This document shows, piece by piece, positions 33,291 through 42,279 of a stretch of 42,779 bases of DNA. The notes under the pieces were generated by a model. That model had not been told where the DNA came from, ran no database searches, and saw only the letters and a program-made list of their open reading frames with translations. Made by a program: the position numbers and the translations under genes. Source of the stretch: an uncultured Bacteroidales bacterium (GTDB lineage Bacteria; Bacteroidota; Bacteroidia; Bacteroidales; WCHB1-69); the NCBI GenBank assembly GCA_905233625.1, contig CAJOFJ010000016.1:1-42779 (forward strand). The letters run 5' to 3'. Every line of letters starts with the position of its first letter. The stretch's first letter is position 1.

Positions 33291-33315
33291 TTAATTGGTT
33301 AATTTGCAAATATTT
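33276..33315 (+). repeat. Period-8 array, AAATTAGC family, running out of kdtA
   Basis: Five octamers in phase: AAATTAGC, AAATTAGT, TAATTGGT, TAATTTGC, AAATATTT. The first two encode the last residues and stop of kdtA. GCAAATTA (33282-33289) and TAATTTGC (33300-33307) are complementary and could form a small hairpin. It fills the 30-base gap before the next gene. Confidence 0.7.
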
Positions 33316-33320
33316 TATTT

Positions 33321-36300
33321 ATGAAAAGAATTGCAATACTGATTGGATTTATCTTGCTTACGCTGCTGGGACAAGCGGTGAAAGCTCAGGAATGCGATAC
33401 GGTGACCACTTTCCCTTGGATTGAAGGATTTGAATGGGAAAGTTCCGACAACATTTGTTGGACGTTGAACGGATTCTTGGTCAACAATCCAAGTATTAGC
33501 ATAGGGGACATAGACGAAGACGGTCATGCATGGAGTTCGAATCATCTTTTGAAGGCTTCCGGTTCCGGAAGTTACCTCATCACTCCTGCCATCAGCCTGC
33601 CTGCCGATGCGACGACACTGGCTTTTGTGATAAAATACGCCAATGCTGGCAACAAACCACTGGAAGTGCTGGTGTCAACCACTGCGGCCACCGATACAGC
33701 ACTCTTCACCGATACACTGGCCCTGCTGTCCTCCGGAAATCCCCTCAAGACTCGTAAACTGAGTCTAGCAGAGTATGCCGGACAGACCATCCGTATAGCC
33801 GTTATTCACCGTGCCGTCTCCGCACTGCGTATCCTTGAGGCAGGTGTGGACTACAACACCCTTCCCAAGATTGCTTCTGTTACGGTACCTGCCAAAATAC
33901 CGACCGGCTCTGCAACTCTCTGCAGCACTGCATTACGCTATGGTTCTACCAATGGGCTGCAATACACTTGGTCTTCCTCTATGGGCGGCATCTTCTCCAC
34001 CAATGCTTTGGGCGACAGTGCCTGGGTTACCTATCCCACTGGAGACATGACTGATACTCTCACCGTTGTGGCTACTAACATCTATGGATCCGACACTGTC
34101 AGCAAGACCCTCTATGTCGTAGACTGCACACCTGTCACCACTTTGCCATGGAGCGATAACTTTGACAACGGCCTTATTTGTTGGCAGCAAGCCGAAGGCA
34201 GCAACTGGAATACCAAAAGCTCCTATACCCTCAGCGTCCTTCATAATAAAGGAAATGTGCTATGCTCTAATGTAAGTATGGATTCAGTATATGACCTGAT
34301 TTTCAGTAAGCCCATCACTTTGGTGGGAACGGCTGACGACAGTATCAAGTTATACTGGAATACAGCCACATCCAACGGCACTTTCCCCCATAGCTACGGT
34401 TTGCTGATCACCACCGATGATCCGTCGACCAGTTCCTGCACTTTCGATACCCTCTATCGTGCCGACTCTTTGGTATTCGGCAACAATAGTTGGACGGAAC
34501 ATTCGGTAAGTCTGGCGGCATACGCGGGACAGACAGTGAATTTGGCCTTCTACAACCACCCTCTGCAACTCGCAAACGCCAGCAACCAGCTGATAGATCT
34601 CTATATCGATGATATTCTGATACGTCCTACCGCCATACCGGTAATCACACTGGAGGGACCTGCCGAGGTCAACAGCGAGGAAATGGTGACTTACACTGTT
34701 ACCCTTACCGAAGGCGCAACCAACGGACTGAGCTATACCTGGCATTCTTCCCTGATGGATACCACCTACATCGACAACAGTATCAATGCTCAATTTTCAA
34801 ATTTCAATTTGGTCTATACCACAGGCGGCACAGACACTATCACAGTGATTGCCTCCAATACCCAAGGCGCTGATACAGCCGCAATCGTGGTAAGTGTCAA
34901 CGATTGCTCACCCCTTATGCTGCCATGGCTGGAAGACTTCAGTACGGTCACCCCAGTGGCCTACAACGCAGCCAATGGCAGTCTCCCCCCCTGTTGGCAT
35001 CACCAATGGAATGGCAACAATGCCAACTTTGCGCCACATGTCATTGGTAGTTATCCCTTTAACCCCATAAGCTCCTATTTGCAATCCAACACAGCTATGC
35101 TGATGATAGCTGGTACCGATGAGGGCTTTGACAGTATAGCTATTGTAGAAAGCCCCCGATTTGCGGATCCACTTAAAGGTCAAATTCTCTCTTTCTTTTA
35201 TATGCACGAGAGTTACGACTCTGGCACCCTCAGTGTGGGATATTTGCAAGGCAACAGCTTTGTGTCCGTCACTGACATGGAACAGCAGCAGACAGGACGC
35301 ACCGTGTCAATACGATTGGACGCATTCCCATCCAATGTACATCAATTTGCCCTGAAATGGGAAAAGAGCGGCGTTTGGTATGGTGTCATCATTGATAGCA
35401 TCCAAGTACTTGCATCCGATTCATTGCCTACCGTACATATCGATGCTCCAAGCGTTACCAGAGCATTTGACAACACCTTGCTCCGGGCTTACCTGACCAA
35501 TGGTGACACCACGGGCATCACCTACAGTTGGCACTCCGCTATGGCCATTACAGGACAAGCTTCCCTTACGGCAGTTGGCGACACCGCATATATCATATAC
35601 TCCACTATAGGGACAGATACCATTAGTGTCATAGCCACCAACGCCGTCGGTAGTGACACTGCATGGCATACATTGGAAGTCGTTGGCTCTCCTTCGGCAA
35701 CCATTCATGGTCCTGGCAATGTCTTCACTGATGATGTCAACATCTATACAGCAAGTATGATATATGGCATCGATAGTGCTGTCAGTTTCAGTTGGCATTC
35801 GTCCATGGCAGCATCCGGCAACGCCACAATGCTTGCAAGCGACGATACCGTGCGTATTGTTTATCTGGTAGGTGGTATCGATACCCTGACTCTCACCACC
35901 AGCAATGTGGTAGGCGGCAGTACGACCTTCCGCACTGTCACAGTTACCGAATGCCATATATCCAGCTTCCCCTGGAGCGAGGGCTTCGAGAATGGATTAA
36001 GTAATTGTTGGCGCACCTGGAGCAACAACAACGACGAATGGATGCACAATTGGAGCGTACACAACTACAGCTATCACGCCCACAGCGGCAGTCATTACAT
36101 GTTTTCGCAAAACCTCAGCGGTGAAATCGACACCACTCAGGATTGGCTGATGATGCCTCCCATCGAAGTTCCTTCCGCTAGCAATTTGAGTCTGAATTTC
36201 TATGCATGGTACATGGGTGAGATTCTTACAAACACCAATCCAGGTCTTACCATCGTGGCCTCAACTCAAGGCCGAGACAACCGCGCCTTTTTCACCGACA

Positions 36301-37478
36301 CTCTTTTCTCCGAACAAAACAATACCGGCAGTAACGGTACCGCCGATTATGTGTTGCGCAGCGTGTCACTGGTTCCTTATGAGGGCCAAGCGGTATGGAT
36401 TGCCTTTGTACACGGGAACAAAGCCATGAACCTCGCGCTTGATGATATCAGCATTGACCATTCGGCAGTCCCTGTGGTGAACATCAGTGGTCCTACGCAA
36501 CTGCTGTCATGTGACGAAGGCCATTTCAGTGCCACTCTGCTGCATGGTGATGCTACCGGCATCACCTACAGCTGGCATTCCAATATGGCAGATGCCGGTC
36601 TTGCCACCCTCACCGCCACTGACTCAACAGCCATCATTGACTACCACACCGGAGGTAACGATGTCATTACCGTGACCGCCAACAACGCCGCAGGCAGCGA
36701 CACCGCCTCAATACACTGCAATGTTACCGACTGTGAACCTGTCACACAATTTCCATGGTCGGTGAGTCTCACCAACTATAATAACCTTAGCTGTTGGTTA
36801 TGGAACGGCGGCTGGTTTATCAACAATTATTTAGGCAGCGGCATCACTTGCATGACCTGCGAGGGCTTGTATATAGATACTGTCGATGCTTGGCTCATTA
36901 CACGCGAAATAGGAGTGCCCAATGACATGACACAAAGCTATACCCTTCAGTGGCACATGCTCTGCGACCATTCAATATTCCAAGTGTTGGTGTCGACACA
37001 AGGCCGAAACGATCTTAGCTTTTTCACCGACACCCTGTACGCCGTGATGAGCGACACTTCATCATGGAGAACCTATACCGCATCGCTTGATGCTTACCGC
37101 GGACAGAATATCTACATTGCCTTCCACAGCGACGGCTGGTACTATTCCCCTGACAATTACATCGATGGTGGTGTGGTGCGCATTGACAGTGTACAAATCC
37201 TTGCTAACAACGCTTTCGTAGGCATCGACAACGATTGGGCTTCTGCACTCAACTTCCAACTTTCCATTTATCCGAACCCCGCACACAACGATGTCACCAT
37301 CAGCGTCAATGAACCCTCATTTATTACTGTTTTCGACATGACAGGAAAGGTAGTAATACCTCAAATTGAAATAGATTCCGAACAAATCATTCCGCTGTCA
37401 ACCTTCGCCTCAGGTCTCTACCTTATCCGCTGCCAAACCGCATACGGAATCATCACAAAAAAATTAATCATCAAATAG
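33321..37478 (+). CDS. Large modular type IX secretion cargo with jelly-roll and Ig-like repeats
   Basis: The 1385-residue protein has a signal peptide (1-22, ending AVKAQ). Five jelly-roll modules of the cleaved-adhesin/choice-of-anchor-J type each open with a PW motif (FPWIEGFE near 31, LPWSDNFD near 274, LPWLEDFS near 533, FPWSEGFE near 882, FPWSVSL near 1144). They alternate with five Ig/PKD-like repeats marked by Y-[ST]-W-[HS]-S (about 215, 472, 735, 823, 1083) and ending DTITVxATNxxGSDTA-like; the third and fourth Ig repeats are in tandem. The last 75 residues (LSIYPNPAHNDVTISV, VFDMTGKVV, LSTFASGLYLIRC, KKLIIK) are a type A type IX sorting domain. It is most likely a surface adhesin or binding protein. 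No protease catalytic residues were seen. It overlaps the convergent MATE gene by 8 bases. Confidence 0.9.
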   Translation: MKRIAILIGFILLTLLGQAVKAQECDTVTTFPWIEGFEWESSDNICWTLNGFLVNNPSISIGDIDEDGHAWSSNHLLKASGSGSYLITPAISLPADATTLAFVIKYANAGNKPLEVLVSTTAATDTALFTDTLALLSSGNPLKTRKLSLAEYAGQTIRIAVIHRAVSALRILEAGVDYNTLPKIASVTVPAKIPTGSATLCSTALRYGSTNGLQYTWSSSMGGIFSTNALGDSAWVTYPTGDMTDTLTVVATNIYGSDTVSKTLYVVDCTPVTTLPWSDNFDNGLICWQQAEGSNWNTKSSYTLSVLHNKGNVLCSNVSMDSVYDLIFSKPITLVGTADDSIKLYWNTATSNGTFPHSYGLLITTDDPSTSSCTFDTLYRADSLVFGNNSWTEHSVSLAAYAGQTVNLAFYNHPLQLANASNQLIDLYIDDILIRPTAIPVITLEGPAEVNSEEMVTYTVTLTEGATNGLSYTWHSSLMDTTYIDNSINAQFSNFNLVYTTGGTDTITVIASNTQGADTAAIVVSVNDCSPLMLPWLEDFSTVTPVAYNAANGSLPPCWHHQWNGNNANFAPHVIGSYPFNPISSYLQSNTAMLMIAGTDEGFDSIAIVESPRFADPLKGQILSFFYMHESYDSGTLSVGYLQGNSFVSVTDMEQQQTGRTVSIRLDAFPSNVHQFALKWEKSGVWYGVIIDSIQVLASDSLPTVHIDAPSVTRAFDNTLLRAYLTNGDTTGITYSWHSAMAITGQASLTAVGDTAYIIYSTIGTDTISVIATNAVGSDTAWHTLEVVGSPSATIHGPGNVFTDDVNIYTASMIYGIDSAVSFSWHSSMAASGNATMLASDDTVRIVYLVGGIDTLTLTTSNVVGGSTTFRTVTVTECHISSFPWSEGFENGLSNCWRTWSNNNDEWMHNWSVHNYSYHAHSGSHYMFSQNLSGEIDTTQDWLMMPPIEVPSASNLSLNFYAWYMGEILTNTNPGLTIVASTQGRDNRAFFTDTLFSEQNNTGSNGTADYVLRSVSLVPYEGQAVWIAFVHGNKAMNLALDDISIDHSAVPVVNISGPTQLLSCDEGHFSATLLHGDATGITYSWHSNMADAGLATLTATDSTAIIDYHTGGNDVITVTANNAAGSDTASIHCNVTDCEPVTQFPWSVSLTNYNNLSCWLWNGGWFINNYLGSGITCMTCEGLYIDTVDAWLITREIGVPNDMTQSYTLQWHMLCDHSIFQVLVSTQGRNDLSFFTDTLYAVMSDTSSWRTYTASLDAYRGQNIYIAFHSDGWYYSPDNYIDGGVVRIDSVQILANNAFVGIDNDWASALNFQLSIYPNPAHNDVTISVNEPSFITVFDMTGKVVIPQIEIDSEQIIPLSTFASGLYLIRCQTAYGIITKKLIIK

Positions 37479-38799
37479 CCTGTTTTCGCCAGTCGGCTTT
37501 CCAGATATAGAAGAAGGAAATAAGACCGATGACGATATTGTAGAACCATTCGGCGGTCCATACACTGGCAATGGTGGAAATGCGGGTGGCCAGATAGACA
37601 TAGAGTAAATAGCAGATAAGCACTCCGAACTCCAAAGCCATAGCGGCCGAAGTATTACCGGTGCCCGAAATCGCTTCGAAATATATTACGCCAACGGAAC
37701 CCAAAACCGTGGCGACACAGATCACATAAACCGAGGGGATAGCGGCAGCCACCAGACTGAGATCATCAGTATAGATGCGCAGAACCACATCGGGAAAGAT
37801 GGCTGTGAGGATAACCAGCACCAAGGAACAAAGTACGGCGTTTTTCACTACTTTCCGCAGCATCGCCATCACCTCATCGCTCTTGCCCTCACCGATGATT
37901 CGGCTGGTGAGTGTATTAGCCGTGGCTGCAAAAGCGAAAAACGGGATGATGAGAATCATATAGGTACTTCGAACCACCGAAGATACCCCAAGAGCCGTCT
38001 CGCCCATTTTTTCAATCAGGATAAAGAAAGCGAACCAAGCCCCGAAGGAGAACAGTCGCTGAATCATGCAGGGGAAGGCCACTTTCAGGATATTACCCAT
38101 CAGTGTAGGCTGCAGCTTATGCCAACGGAACATGCCGTATTCCTCATGGGGAATGGTGATGAAAGTGTAAATCCAGAAGAAACAGAAAGCAGTCAACTCA
38201 GCTAAAAGCGAAGCCAAGGCCGCTCCGCCGATACCCATTTCAGGCAGACCACAATTTCCGAATATCAGGCCCCAATCAAAGAAAATATTAACCACCGCCA
38301 TGAGAAGGGTGGAATAGGTGATGACTTTGGTATTGCTGATGCCCACATAAAACGAGCGGAAAAGGAAGTTGAATACCACAAAAACAATGCCGAAACGCCT
38401 GATATCCAGGTATTTCATAGAAGCCGCATAAATATTATCCGACTCAATGATGATATTCATCAATCCGTCACTGATGAAGAACAAGAGGCTAAGCAACACG
38501 AGACCGAGCAGCAAGACGAAAAGCGCCCCGTGCTGGAAAACCACGCCAATCTGTTTCAGATTGCCTTCACCGAAACGACGGGCAATGAAGATTTGGATGC
38601 CCACCGCAAAACCCATTGCCAAGGTGGTGAACACATAATAGAACAAGCCAGCCATCATTGAAGCACTCAGTTCAATGGTGCCAAGATGTCCTAAAAAGGC
38701 CGTATCAGTAAAAGTAATAACCGTTTGCGCCAGATTACCCAGCATAATGGGATAGGCAATGCGCCATATTTCTCGGTTAGTAACAGAGGTTTTTGTCAT
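37471..38799 (-). CDS. MATE-family efflux transporter
   Basis: The 442-residue inner-membrane protein has about 12 membrane segments in two MatE halves. The first opens with IAYPIMLGNLAQTVITFTDT and GHLGTIELSASMMAG; the second has VAFPCMIQRLFSFGAWFAFF. Members export drugs or metabolites in exchange for Na+ or H+; the substrate here is unknown. Its 3' end overlaps the end of the preceding convergent gene by 8 bases. It lies 24 bases downstream of the bifunctional nuclease gene on the same strand and is probably co-transcribed with it. Confidence 0.92.
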   Translation of the reverse strand: MTKTSVTNREIWRIAYPIMLGNLAQTVITFTDTAFLGHLGTIELSASMMAGLFYYVFTTLAMGFAVGIQIFIARRFGEGNLKQIGVVFQHGALFVLLLGLVLLSLLFFISDGLMNIIIESDNIYAASMKYLDIRRFGIVFVVFNFLFRSFYVGISNTKVITYSTLLMAVVNIFFDWGLIFGNCGLPEMGIGGAALASLLAELTAFCFFWIYTFITIPHEEYGMFRWHKLQPTLMGNILKVAFPCMIQRLFSFGAWFAFFILIEKMGETALGVSSVVRSTYMILIIPFFAFAATANTLTSRIIGEGKSDEVMAMLRKVVKNAVLCSLVLVILTAIFPDVVLRIYTDDLSLVAAAIPSVYVICVATVLGSVGVIYFEAISGTGNTSAAMALEFGVLICYLLYVYLATRISTIASVWTAEWFYNIVIGLISFFYIWKADWRKQAI

Positions 38800-38823
38800 G
38801 GTGCAAGAAAGGCTTTCCTATTT

Positions 38824-39447
38824 TTACTCTTGTTTCCGGCGCTCGATTTCGTCGTGGATTTTGGAGGCCATTTCAAAATCCTCACATTCCACTGCGCCAT
38901 CCAAAAGATTTTGTAGTTCTTCAAGGCTCATCTCTTCTAACTTGGTAGAAAGATATTTGTCGTAGTTTTCATCTGAAAGGTCGAGTTCGAGATCATCTTC
39001 CGTTTCCTCTTCGTCTGTTTCCGCTATGTTTTCTTCTATGTTTTCCTGATCTGAATAATATGTTTCCAGCACCTCTTCTTCCACATAGACTGGAATGTTG
39101 CCTTTCAGGGCTAATACTACCGCATCGGAAGTACGGGAATCAATGGTAAAAACTTCGCCATTCTCTCTTCTGAAATGGATATCAGCATAAAAAACACCTT
39201 CCTCAAACTTATGGATAACCACATAGCCCGCATACACTTTGCACATTTCTGATAGGCGCATGAAAAGGTCGTGCGGTGTAGGGCGTTTTGGTTTCATCTT
39301 ATTCATTTCCAATACAATAGCTCTTGCTTCAGTCATTCCAATAAGGATGGGAAGTATACGTTCACCCTCTTTCTCTTTCAGAATTAAGGCGTATGCTTCG
39401 GAAGGAGCCTGTGCATTGCGGATATCGGAAACGATGAATTCAATCAT
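38824..39447 (-). CDS. Bifunctional-nuclease-domain protein with UVR motif
   Basis: The 207-residue protein has a DUF151/bifunctional nuclease domain (about 1-125: LPILIGMTEARAIVLEMNKM, RPTPHDLFMRL, SRTSDAVVLALKGNIPVYVEE). A very acidic linker (about 132-165, rich in E and D) follows. The C-terminal UVR motif (about 168-205: EMSLEELQNLLDGAVECEDFEMASKIHDEIERR, in two helices) is the UvrB/UvrC interaction type. The combination suggests a link to DNA repair, but activity is not proven by the sequence. It sits between the nucleoside permease and the MATE gene on the minus strand, with an inverted heptamer array in front. Confidence 0.88.
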   Translation of the reverse strand: MIEFIVSDIRNAQAPSEAYALILKEKEGERILPILIGMTEARAIVLEMNKMKPKRPTPHDLFMRLSEMCKVYAGYVVIHKFEEGVFYADIHFRRENGEVFTIDSRTSDAVVLALKGNIPVYVEEEVLETYYSDQENIEENIAETDEEETEDDLELDLSDENYDKYLSTKLEEMSLEELQNLLDGAVECEDFEMASKIHDEIERRKQE

Positions 39448-39453
39448 AATTTT

Positions 39454-39537
39454 TTAAGTTAAGAACTAAGAACTAAAAGTTAAGAATGATTATTTGTTGA
39501 ATTGTTTATAGTTCTTAATTCTTAATTTTTAGTTTCT
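39454..39537 (+). repeat. Period-7 inverted array, AAGAACT family, copy 2
   Basis: The left arm has TTAAGTT, AAGAACT, AAGAACT, AAAAGTT, AAGAATG in phase (39454-39488). The right arm has AGTTCTT, AATTCTT, AATTTTT, AGTTTCT (39510-39537). The right arm runs into the nucleoside permease gene and encodes its last codons (TKN-stop). It has the same architecture as the array at 2497-2585. Confidence 0.75.
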
Positions 39538-40844
39538 TCTGGGTTGTGTTTGTATTTGAACAGTATCATGAATGCCAATGCCACTACCAGTGAGAAAGCG
39601 GCAAAAATAAGCCATGCACTTCTCCAGTCACCTACCAAGAATCCATTGTCCCAATGGCAGAAGGTGCTGATAACTTTTCCTGCGACCAACATCCCTATTG
39701 TAGCTCCTAAACCATTCGTCATTAACATAAAGAGTCCTTGTGCTGAGGCTTTTACATTCGGATCACATTCATTATCCACAAACATTGCTCCTGAAACATT
39801 GAAAAAGTCGAAAGCCACCCCATAAACGAGGCAGGAAAGAACAAAGAGCAATACTCCTGGCATTGCCGGACCACCCAATCCAAAGAAGGCGAAACGTAGT
39901 ACCCAAGCGAACATAGCAATCAACATCACAATTTTGATACCATATTTACGTAAAAAGAAAGGTATCAACAATATACAGAACGCCTCGGCAATCTGCGAAA
40001 GGGAAATCAACATAGTCGCATTGTTGGCGGCAAAAGTATGGGTCAGATTAGGATCGCTCTTAAAATGTGTTAAGAATGGTGTAGCAAAACCATTGGTTAC
40101 CTGCAGGGACATGCCAAGTAACATGGAAAAAATGAAAAACAATGCCATTTTCTTGCTTTTGAACAATTTGAAAGCATTGAGGCCCAATGTTTCAGAAAGA
40201 GAAGTCGCTTCTTTCTTCACCAGCTTGCACTGTGGCAAGGTAAAGCAATATAAAGAGAGTACAATACTTAAAATTCCCGACACAAAAAACTGATAATAAG
40301 TGTACTGAAACTTTCCAGCGTTGTCACCCAAAGTAAAACCGAATGAACCATCGTTGATAAAGGCGCAGTTCACAAACCACATAGTGGCGATGAAACCGAT
40401 GGTGCCAAACACACGAATTGGTGGAAAAGCCTTGACAGTATCCATACTATTGTCCTTCAGTATGGTGAATGCGGTAGTGTTGGAGAGAGCCAGTGTAGGC
40501 ATATAAAATGCCACACTGATAGTATAAAGGGCGATGAAAGAGGCCTTATCCGGCATAACACCATTCATAGCTGCCTGATGACCCATATAGAACAAACTCA
40601 ACATGGTGGCTCCTGCAATCAGATGGCACAAACCCAACAGACGCTGAGGTTGTATCCACTTGTCACCGACAATACCCAGCAATGTAGGCATAAAAATGGA
40701 AACAAAGCCTTGAATAGCATAAAACCAGGGTATTTCATGACCCATGCCAACTCTTCCAAGATAATTGCCCATACATGTTAAATACGCTCCCCAAACGGCA
40801 AATTCGAGGAAGTTCATGATAATAAGTCTGACTTTCAAGTTCAT
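39522..40844 (-). CDS. Nucleoside permease, MFS NHS family
   Basis: The 440-residue protein has 12 membrane segments and the signature of nucleoside:H+ symporters of the NupG/XapB type (LIIMNFLEFAVWGAYLTCMGNYL, PPIRVFGTIGFIATMWFV, LYGVAFDF-like segment VYGVAFDFFNVSGAMFVD, and GLFMLMTNGLGATIGMLVAG, each seen around its helices). It imports nucleosides across the inner membrane. The start at 40844 matches family N-termini. It has its own -7 element, and its C-terminal codons come from a heptamer array. Confidence 0.9.
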   Translation of the reverse strand: MNLKVRLIIMNFLEFAVWGAYLTCMGNYLGRVGMGHEIPWFYAIQGFVSIFMPTLLGIVGDKWIQPQRLLGLCHLIAGATMLSLFYMGHQAAMNGVMPDKASFIALYTISVAFYMPTLALSNTTAFTILKDNSMDTVKAFPPIRVFGTIGFIATMWFVNCAFINDGSFGFTLGDNAGKFQYTYYQFFVSGILSIVLSLYCFTLPQCKLVKKEATSLSETLGLNAFKLFKSKKMALFFIFSMLLGMSLQVTNGFATPFLTHFKSDPNLTHTFAANNATMLISLSQIAEAFCILLIPFFLRKYGIKIVMLIAMFAWVLRFAFFGLGGPAMPGVLLFVLSCLVYGVAFDFFNVSGAMFVDNECDPNVKASAQGLFMLMTNGLGATIGMLVAGKVISTFCHWDNGFLVGDWRSAWLIFAAFSLVVALAFMILFKYKHNPEETKN

Positions 40845-40868
40845 AGCAACTTTTTTTTAATGAAAATG

Positions 40869-40876
40869 CAAAGTTA
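40869..40876 (-). promoter_or_regulatory. -7 element of the nucleoside permease gene
   Basis: TAACTTTG on the minus strand, 24 bases in front of the ATG at 40844. Confidence 0.6.
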
Positions 40877-40979
40877 CATGATTTTTATGAATAATTGTTG
40901 AATATTCTTTCAAAAACCTTCAACATTTTCATGTGGACAAATAGCTTTGGCATATTCGCAAAAGCACATAATATTTTCG

Positions 40980-40987
40980 TATTTTTG
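40980..40987 (+). promoter_or_regulatory. -7 element of the xer/hpf unit
   Basis: TATTTTTG, 27 bases upstream of the xer GTG. Confidence 0.6.
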
Positions 40988-41014
40988 CGTTAATGTATAT
41001 ATTGAGGAAAAAAC

Positions 41015-41892
41015 GTGAATACGGCATCTGTGACATCATATTTGGATTATTTGCGCTACGAGAAGCGTATGTCGCCGAATACTATTGTAGCTTATCAGAC
41101 TGATTTAGAGCAGTTTGTACAGTATGTCGAACAAAATTTCCAACTTGATAATTTACTTTATGCGGATGCTGTTGTGGTTCGCACTTGGATGCTAACGTTA
41201 ATGGAAGAAGGGATCACCACTCGCAGTATCAACCGGAAAATCAGTTGCTTGAAATCCTTTTACAATTATCAGCACAAAATGGGCAAGGTGGAGGATAACA
41301 TCATGAGGCAAGTGGTGTCGCCGAAGATGTCCAAACGCTTGCCGCATTTTGTGGAGGAACGGGATATGGACCGCCTTTTCACCTCCGACATGTTTGACGA
41401 AGGTTTCGAAGGCCGCCGTGACCGGGCGATTATGGAGCTGTTTTATTCCACCGGAATGCGTCTGTCGGAACTGCTGAATATCAAATTGGCCGACATTGAC
41501 TTTTACGAGCGGACGGTGAAGGTGCTCGGATCATTCCATTGAATCATGTTGCTATTGAGGCAATTGAAAAATATTTGGCGATTTATGAGCAGGAATTTGG
41601 CGAACTCAACAAAAATAGTTGTATATTTGTTACGTCAAAAAATAGAAAATTGTATCCGAAGGCTATATATAATATTGTAAGGAAATATCTGGATGTGGTC
41701 ACCACCATCGACAAACGGAGTCCGCATGTGTTGCGGCACACTTTTGCCACCCACATGCTGAACAACGGGGCCGACATCAACGCCATCAAGGAAATTCTCG
41801 GCCACAGCAGTTTGGCGGCTACCCAGGTATATACCCATAATTCAATAGAGAAATTAAAATCCATTTATCAACAAGCCCATCCAAGGGCATAA
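41015..41892 (+). pseudogene. Xer-type tyrosine recombinase, frameshifted by an internal deletion
   Basis: The frame opens with GTG at 41015 and encodes the SAM-like N-terminal domain and the start of the catalytic domain, including arginine I (STGMRLSELLNI). It stops at 41542 after VKVLGSFH. From 41530 the downstream frame continues as IIPLNHVAIEAIEKYL through HVLRHTFATHM, LGHSS and the tyrosine VYTH, to 41892. Xer proteins carry GKGNKxR between VKVxG and IIPL; here it is gone, consistent with loss of about 19 bases, probably between two short CGGA repeats. That loop carries the catalytic lysine, so even with the frame restored the enzyme would be defective. XerC and XerD cannot be told apart. 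It is followed 15 bases later by hpf. Confidence 0.88.
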
Positions 41893-41894
41893 AA

Positions 41895-41901
41895 AAGGAG
41901 G
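41895..41901 (+). promoter_or_regulatory. Strong Shine-Dalgarno of hpf
   Basis: AAGGAGG ends 6 bases before the hpf ATG. With pyrB this is one of only two clear Shine-Dalgarno sequences in the window. It would let hpf be translated independently of the broken xer frame. Confidence 0.8.
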
Positions 41902-41907
41902 TTCATT

Positions 41908-42207
41908 ATGAATGTAACGATTTCTGCAATCAAATTCAAAGCCGATCAAAAATTAGAGGCTTTCATCACGGACAAACTGGAAAAACTTTCAAAGCTGCAC
42001 GATGGCATCATCGGTTCCGAGGTAACCTTGAAATTGGATAATACAGATAAACCTGAAAATAAAGAGGTGGACATTCGGGTGAAGATCAGAGGCAATGACG
42101 CCATGGCATCGAAAGTGGCCAAGACTTTTGAGGAGGCCACCGACCAGGCCATCGAGGCTATCAAGAAGCAGCTGGTGAAAAGCAAAGAGAAGGAACGCAA
42201 TAAATAA
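41908..42207 (+). CDS. hpf: Ribosome hibernation-promoting factor, short form
   Basis: The 99-residue protein matches the HPF/RaiA family (MNVTISAIKFKADQKLEAFI, VTLKLDN, EVDIRVKIRGNDAMASKVAKTFEEATD in separate strands and helix, ending in a basic tail). It binds the 30S subunit at the mRNA/tRNA site and inactivates ribosomes in slow growth. It lacks the C-terminal dimerisation domain of long HPF. It lies 15 bases after the broken xer gene and carries its own Shine-Dalgarno. In Bacteroides, as I recall, xer and hpf precede a tRNA/tuf/secE/nusG/rpl/rpo cluster. Confidence 0.94.
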   Translation: MNVTISAIKFKADQKLEAFITDKLEKLSKLHDGIIGSEVTLKLDNTDKPENKEVDIRVKIRGNDAMASKVAKTFEEATDQAIEAIKKQLVKSKEKERNK

Positions 42208-42227
42208 TATAGTATTATTGATTGAAG

Positions 42228-42260
42228 AAAATCCACTTCCGATGAGGGGGTGGATTTTTT
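42228..42260 (+). terminator. Intrinsic terminator of hpf
   Basis: AAAATCCAC (42228-42236) and GTGGATTTT (42250-42258) form a stem followed by Ts, 20 bases after the hpf stop. Confidence 0.85.
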
Positions 42261-42279
42261 TGTTTGAGGGGAGGGGGAG

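Noticed and set aside
41528-41545. Programmed frameshift in the Xer gene
   Set aside because: No slippery sequence is present and a conserved six-to-seven-residue loop is missing, so a deletion explains the data better than recoding.
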